From: Buttiauxella massiliensis
GTDB lineage: Bacteria > Pseudomonadota > Gammaproteobacteria > Enterobacterales > Enterobacteriaceae
NCBI RefSeq assembly: GCF_902500225.1
Contig: NZ_LR722648.1
Coordinates: forward strand, 1-64,000
Length of the DNA: 64,000 bases
Direction of reading: 5' to 3'
Shown here: in pieces, positions 61,729 to 64,000 of the stretch
Layout of the letters: every line of letters starts with the position of its first letter
Position numbering within the stretch: the first letter of the stretch is position 1
Made by a program: the position numbers and the translations under genes
Notes under the pieces: model-generated
What the model was told of the DNA's origin: nothing
Database searches by the model: none
What the model saw: only the letters and a program-made list of their open reading frames with translations

Positions 61729-64000
61729 TATTCTCTCTTTCCCTGAGTAGGTAGGGCTAAGGGGGCAGTCAGGAATGCACAGAAGATGCCGCAACTGAGC
61801 ACAATGCCAAAGCTTGCGATAGCTTGAGTCTGGCTAAAGACCAACATGCCTAATGTGAAGAGTGTGGTCAGCAATGCCACACTTATTGCCAGAAGCGACG
61901 TCAACGGGGTGCCGCGTGGGTTACTAAAGAACAGCGTGTAATTGATGCCAATCCCGAGGACTAGCACCAGCGCCAATAGCGAGAACAGGTTTAATGTATG
62001 TCCACTGAAGGCAAGTGCTGCAAGCCCACACCCCAGCGATAACAGCGAAGGTACCACACTTAATAACCCGCGTTTTACACCAAGTCGCAGCACATAGCTG
62101 ATGGCAATAGCCACAACAGCCGCTGCCAGTAAAATAGTCAACAAACTACGGAAGTGGCTGAATAATTCGTTAAACATCACTTTTCTGTCGACCCAACTTA
62201 CGCCAGGTAACTTTGCCGCAATGTTGGCAAGTAATTCACTATTGTGAACACCATTTACCGGCACCAGCGCACCGCTTTTACCGTCCGGCAGCGATAACCA
62301 CAACAAGCGCCAGCCGCTACTGATCACGCTCTTTTGCCAAAGATCCGGAGTTACTGCCATCTGCTGTAAATTAGGCGCTGTCACCGGGATGCCGCTTTCG
62401 GCAAGACGTTTTTGCAAAATGGGTGCGGCTTCGCGCAGCAGAAGCAAATCCGCCTGTTGTTGCTCAAGAGAGGCTAACGGAATCAGGCGATAGCTATCGA
62501 TAGCTTTTTGCTTTTTAGCCTCTGCAAGTTCAGGAGCCAGTTTTTCCAGGCGTTGCAGCGTTTGCTCGGCGGTGTCGCCATAAACCACGAACCATTTCTG
62601 ATCCATCCCCTGCCCGGTTAAAGCGGTAATAGCCTGCTCTTCACGTACCAGATCCTGCGGCAATGCCTGGAAACTGGCGATATCGTCATTGATTTTTAAG
62701 GATGCCATTCCCGCGAGGCTAACCACCAGCAACGCAAACGGCACGCCAAAGCGCACCGCTTTTTGGTTTTGCCATGCCTCAAGCCAGGCATTGAGTAACC
62801 AGCGACAAGGCACAGCCCTAACCGGCAAGCCGCGCACCGCAAACGGGTACCAACATACGACCGTCAGGCAGGAGGCAATTAAACCACTGGCGGCAAAAAC
62901 GGCGAGTTGGCGAATACCGGGGAACGGTGCGAGGATCATAATCAGGTAGGCAATAGCGGTTGTTGCCAGCGCCAGCAGTAAAGCAGGAAGCACTTTGCGT
63001 AAACTTGCGAGGGGCGAGTTTTCTCGGCCATGCACCATGCGTTCGGTAAGGTAATAGAGCGTGTAATCTGCCGAAACACCAACGATGCTCATGCTCATAA
63101 CAAGCGTCATCAGGTGCAGTTCACCAAAGCAAAGTAGTGTGATAGCGGTGCCTGCCAGTGCTCCAATCGCAACCGATGTGGCACACAACAGTAAAGGCCG
63201 TACCGAGCGAAACACCGCAAGCACCAGTAGCAACACGCCAATCACCGTCGCCAGGCCAAGCGTTGAAACATCATGCTTCGCCTGCTGACCTGCGTAATCA
63301 CTGTAGAAAAGTGTGCCACGCGACATCACTTCAGCCTGCGGGAAGTGCTGTTTCAGGTTTTGCTTCAAGGCTTGCAGTTGCTCAACCGCTTCGCGCCCCT
63401 GCTGCATATCAAACGATGAACCTTTCAATTCACCGTGTAGCAAATACCAGTAACGCCCCTGTTTATCACGTGCCACCAGCCAGCCGTTCATCAATCGCAT
63501 CTGACTGGCCGTTTGTTGCAGCGCCAGTTGTGACCCACGCACCAGCATTAGCGGATCGTTTGTCAGCTCTTTACCACTGACCCCTGAAAACGCCGAGTAC
63601 AGTTGCGACAACACCCACTGAGCCTGGGCTTCGCCACCATGTTGCAAGCGACCGCGAGTTTGGTTATCAACCAGGCCATTGCGATGCTCGAAGTAGAATT
63701 TCCCCCACTCCTGCTGGCTCTTTGCATCCATCGGCCCCTGCACACCCGCAAGGAAAGGTTGCTGTTGCAGTTGCGTTTGCCACCATTGTGCGGCAGCTGG
63801 ATCGGGTTGATTGCCGGGGCTGACCATCCACATCATTTGCCTGTCGAGACGTTGCAAAAAACCGTTCTCGATTTGCGGCGGAACTTTACCGAGGCTGCTG
63901 GCAGGCAGCAGCGACAGCACACTGCTGTCAAGCCGTGCCTTTGGTAACAACGTTGCGAGCAACACCACCAGCATAGTGACTATCGCAAGCCAGCCCCACG
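61728..64000 (-). CDS. MMPL/RND-family exporter, aryl polyene cluster (5' end outside window)
   Basis: Frame is open to the window edge (residues before the first ATG at 63974 read WGWLAIVT, part of a membrane helix), so the gene starts outside. At least 757 residues: a first helix, a periplasmic domain, a helix block with AIGALAGTAITLLC and VGVSADYTLYYLTERMV, a second periplasmic domain, and a second block with LALVLVLGIGINYTLFFSN. The duplicated arrangement and GxxxDYTL motifs mark the MMPL superfamily. It likely moves the polyene lipid or its precursor across the inner membrane. Confidence 0.88.
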   Translation of the reverse strand, partial: WGWLAIVTMLVVLLATLLPKARLDSSVLSLLPASSLGKVPPQIENGFLQRLDRQMMWMVSPGNQPDPAAAQWWQTQLQQQPFLAGVQGPMDAKSQQEWGKFYFEHRNGLVDNQTRGRLQHGGEAQAQWVLSQLYSAFSGVSGKELTNDPLMLVRGSQLALQQTASQMRLMNGWLVARDKQGRYWYLLHGELKGSSFDMQQGREAVEQLQALKQNLKQHFPQAEVMSRGTLFYSDYAGQQAKHDVSTLGLATVIGVLLLVLAVFRSVRPLLLCATSVAIGALAGTAITLLCFGELHLMTLVMSMSIVGVSADYTLYYLTERMVHGRENSPLASLRKVLPALLLALATTAIAYLIMILAPFPGIRQLAVFAASGLIASCLTVVCWYPFAVRGLPVRAVPCRWLLNAWLEAWQNQKAVRFGVPFALLVVSLAGMASLKINDDIASFQALPQDLVREEQAITALTGQGMDQKWFVVYGDTAEQTLQRLEKLAPELAEAKKQKAIDSYRLIPLASLEQQQADLLLLREAAPILQKRLAESGIPVTAPNLQQMAVTPDLWQKSVISSGWRLLWLSLPDGKSGALVPVNGVHNSELLANIAAKLPGVSWVDRKVMFNELFSHFRSLLTILLAAAVVAIAISYVLRLGVKRGLLSVVPSLLSLGCGLAALAFSGHTLNLFSLLALVLVLGIGINYTLFFSNPRGTPLTSLLAISVALLTTLFTLGMLVFSQTQAIASFGIVLSCGIFCAFLTAPLALPTQGKRE

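Overview
The window is chromosomal DNA of a motile gammaproteobacterium of the Enterobacteriaceae. Nearly every protein reads as a close relative of its E. coli K-12 counterpart, and gene order over about 53 kb follows the K-12 block from ptsG to ymdB. Five ERIC elements, one REP-like unit and a bgcE-type accessory locus (aryl polyene) fit an Enterobacteriaceae genus such as Buttiauxella, Kluyvera or a neighbour. The genus is a guess; the family is not.

Layout. 1-127: left end of an IS3-family insertion sequence. 181-1770: ptsG with its CRP site, Mlc operator and SgrS-target leader. 1916-6193: ycfH, holB, tmk, mltG, pabC (minus strand). 6305-12434: the fatty-acid/phospholipid cluster fabF, acpP, fabG, fabD, fabH, plsX, with rpmF and yceD upstream. 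12575-17976: yceF (+), rluC (-), rne (+) with its long autoregulatory leader. 18209-30055: flagellar basal-body/hook genes, flgB to flgL on the minus strand and flgA, flgM, flgN on the plus strand, with sigma-28 promoters before flgK and flgM. 30103-34526: an unusual cold-shock-domain gene, then murJ, mviM, yceH, rimJ (minus). 34768-39661: mdtH, grxB, yceB, pyrC, dinI, bssS (plus). 39796-44562: solA, trhO, lpxL, mdtG. 44791-53072: msyB, yceK, the osmoregulated glucan genes opgG-opgH / opgC, and ymdB-clsC. 53324-56971: an arginine:agmatine antiporter gene and an AdiA-like decarboxylase gene, a candidate acid-resistance pair. 56961-64000: the distal part of an aryl polyene-type biosynthetic operon (MMPL exporter, DUF3261 lipoprotein, ketosynthase, dehydratase, ketoreductase, second ketosynthase, phosphopantetheinyl transferase), cut by the window end.

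How the parts work together. The core gives glucose uptake, type II fatty acid and lipid A synthesis, DNA replication accessories, RNA decay, pyrimidine synthesis, flagellar assembly and periplasmic glucan synthesis. The accessory part begins immediately after ymdB, where K-12 carries ymdA and the curli (csg) genes. Here that position holds the acid-resistance pair and the polyene operon, whose 3' ends overlap. No wholly unknown system is visible. The most notable signals are ERIC insertions that alter neighbouring genes: one supplies the C-terminus of FlgM, and one lies inside the SOS-controlled dinI leader. Others are the near-leaderless arrangement of yceD, the palindrome before adiC, and the cold-shock-like gene inserted between flgN and murJ.
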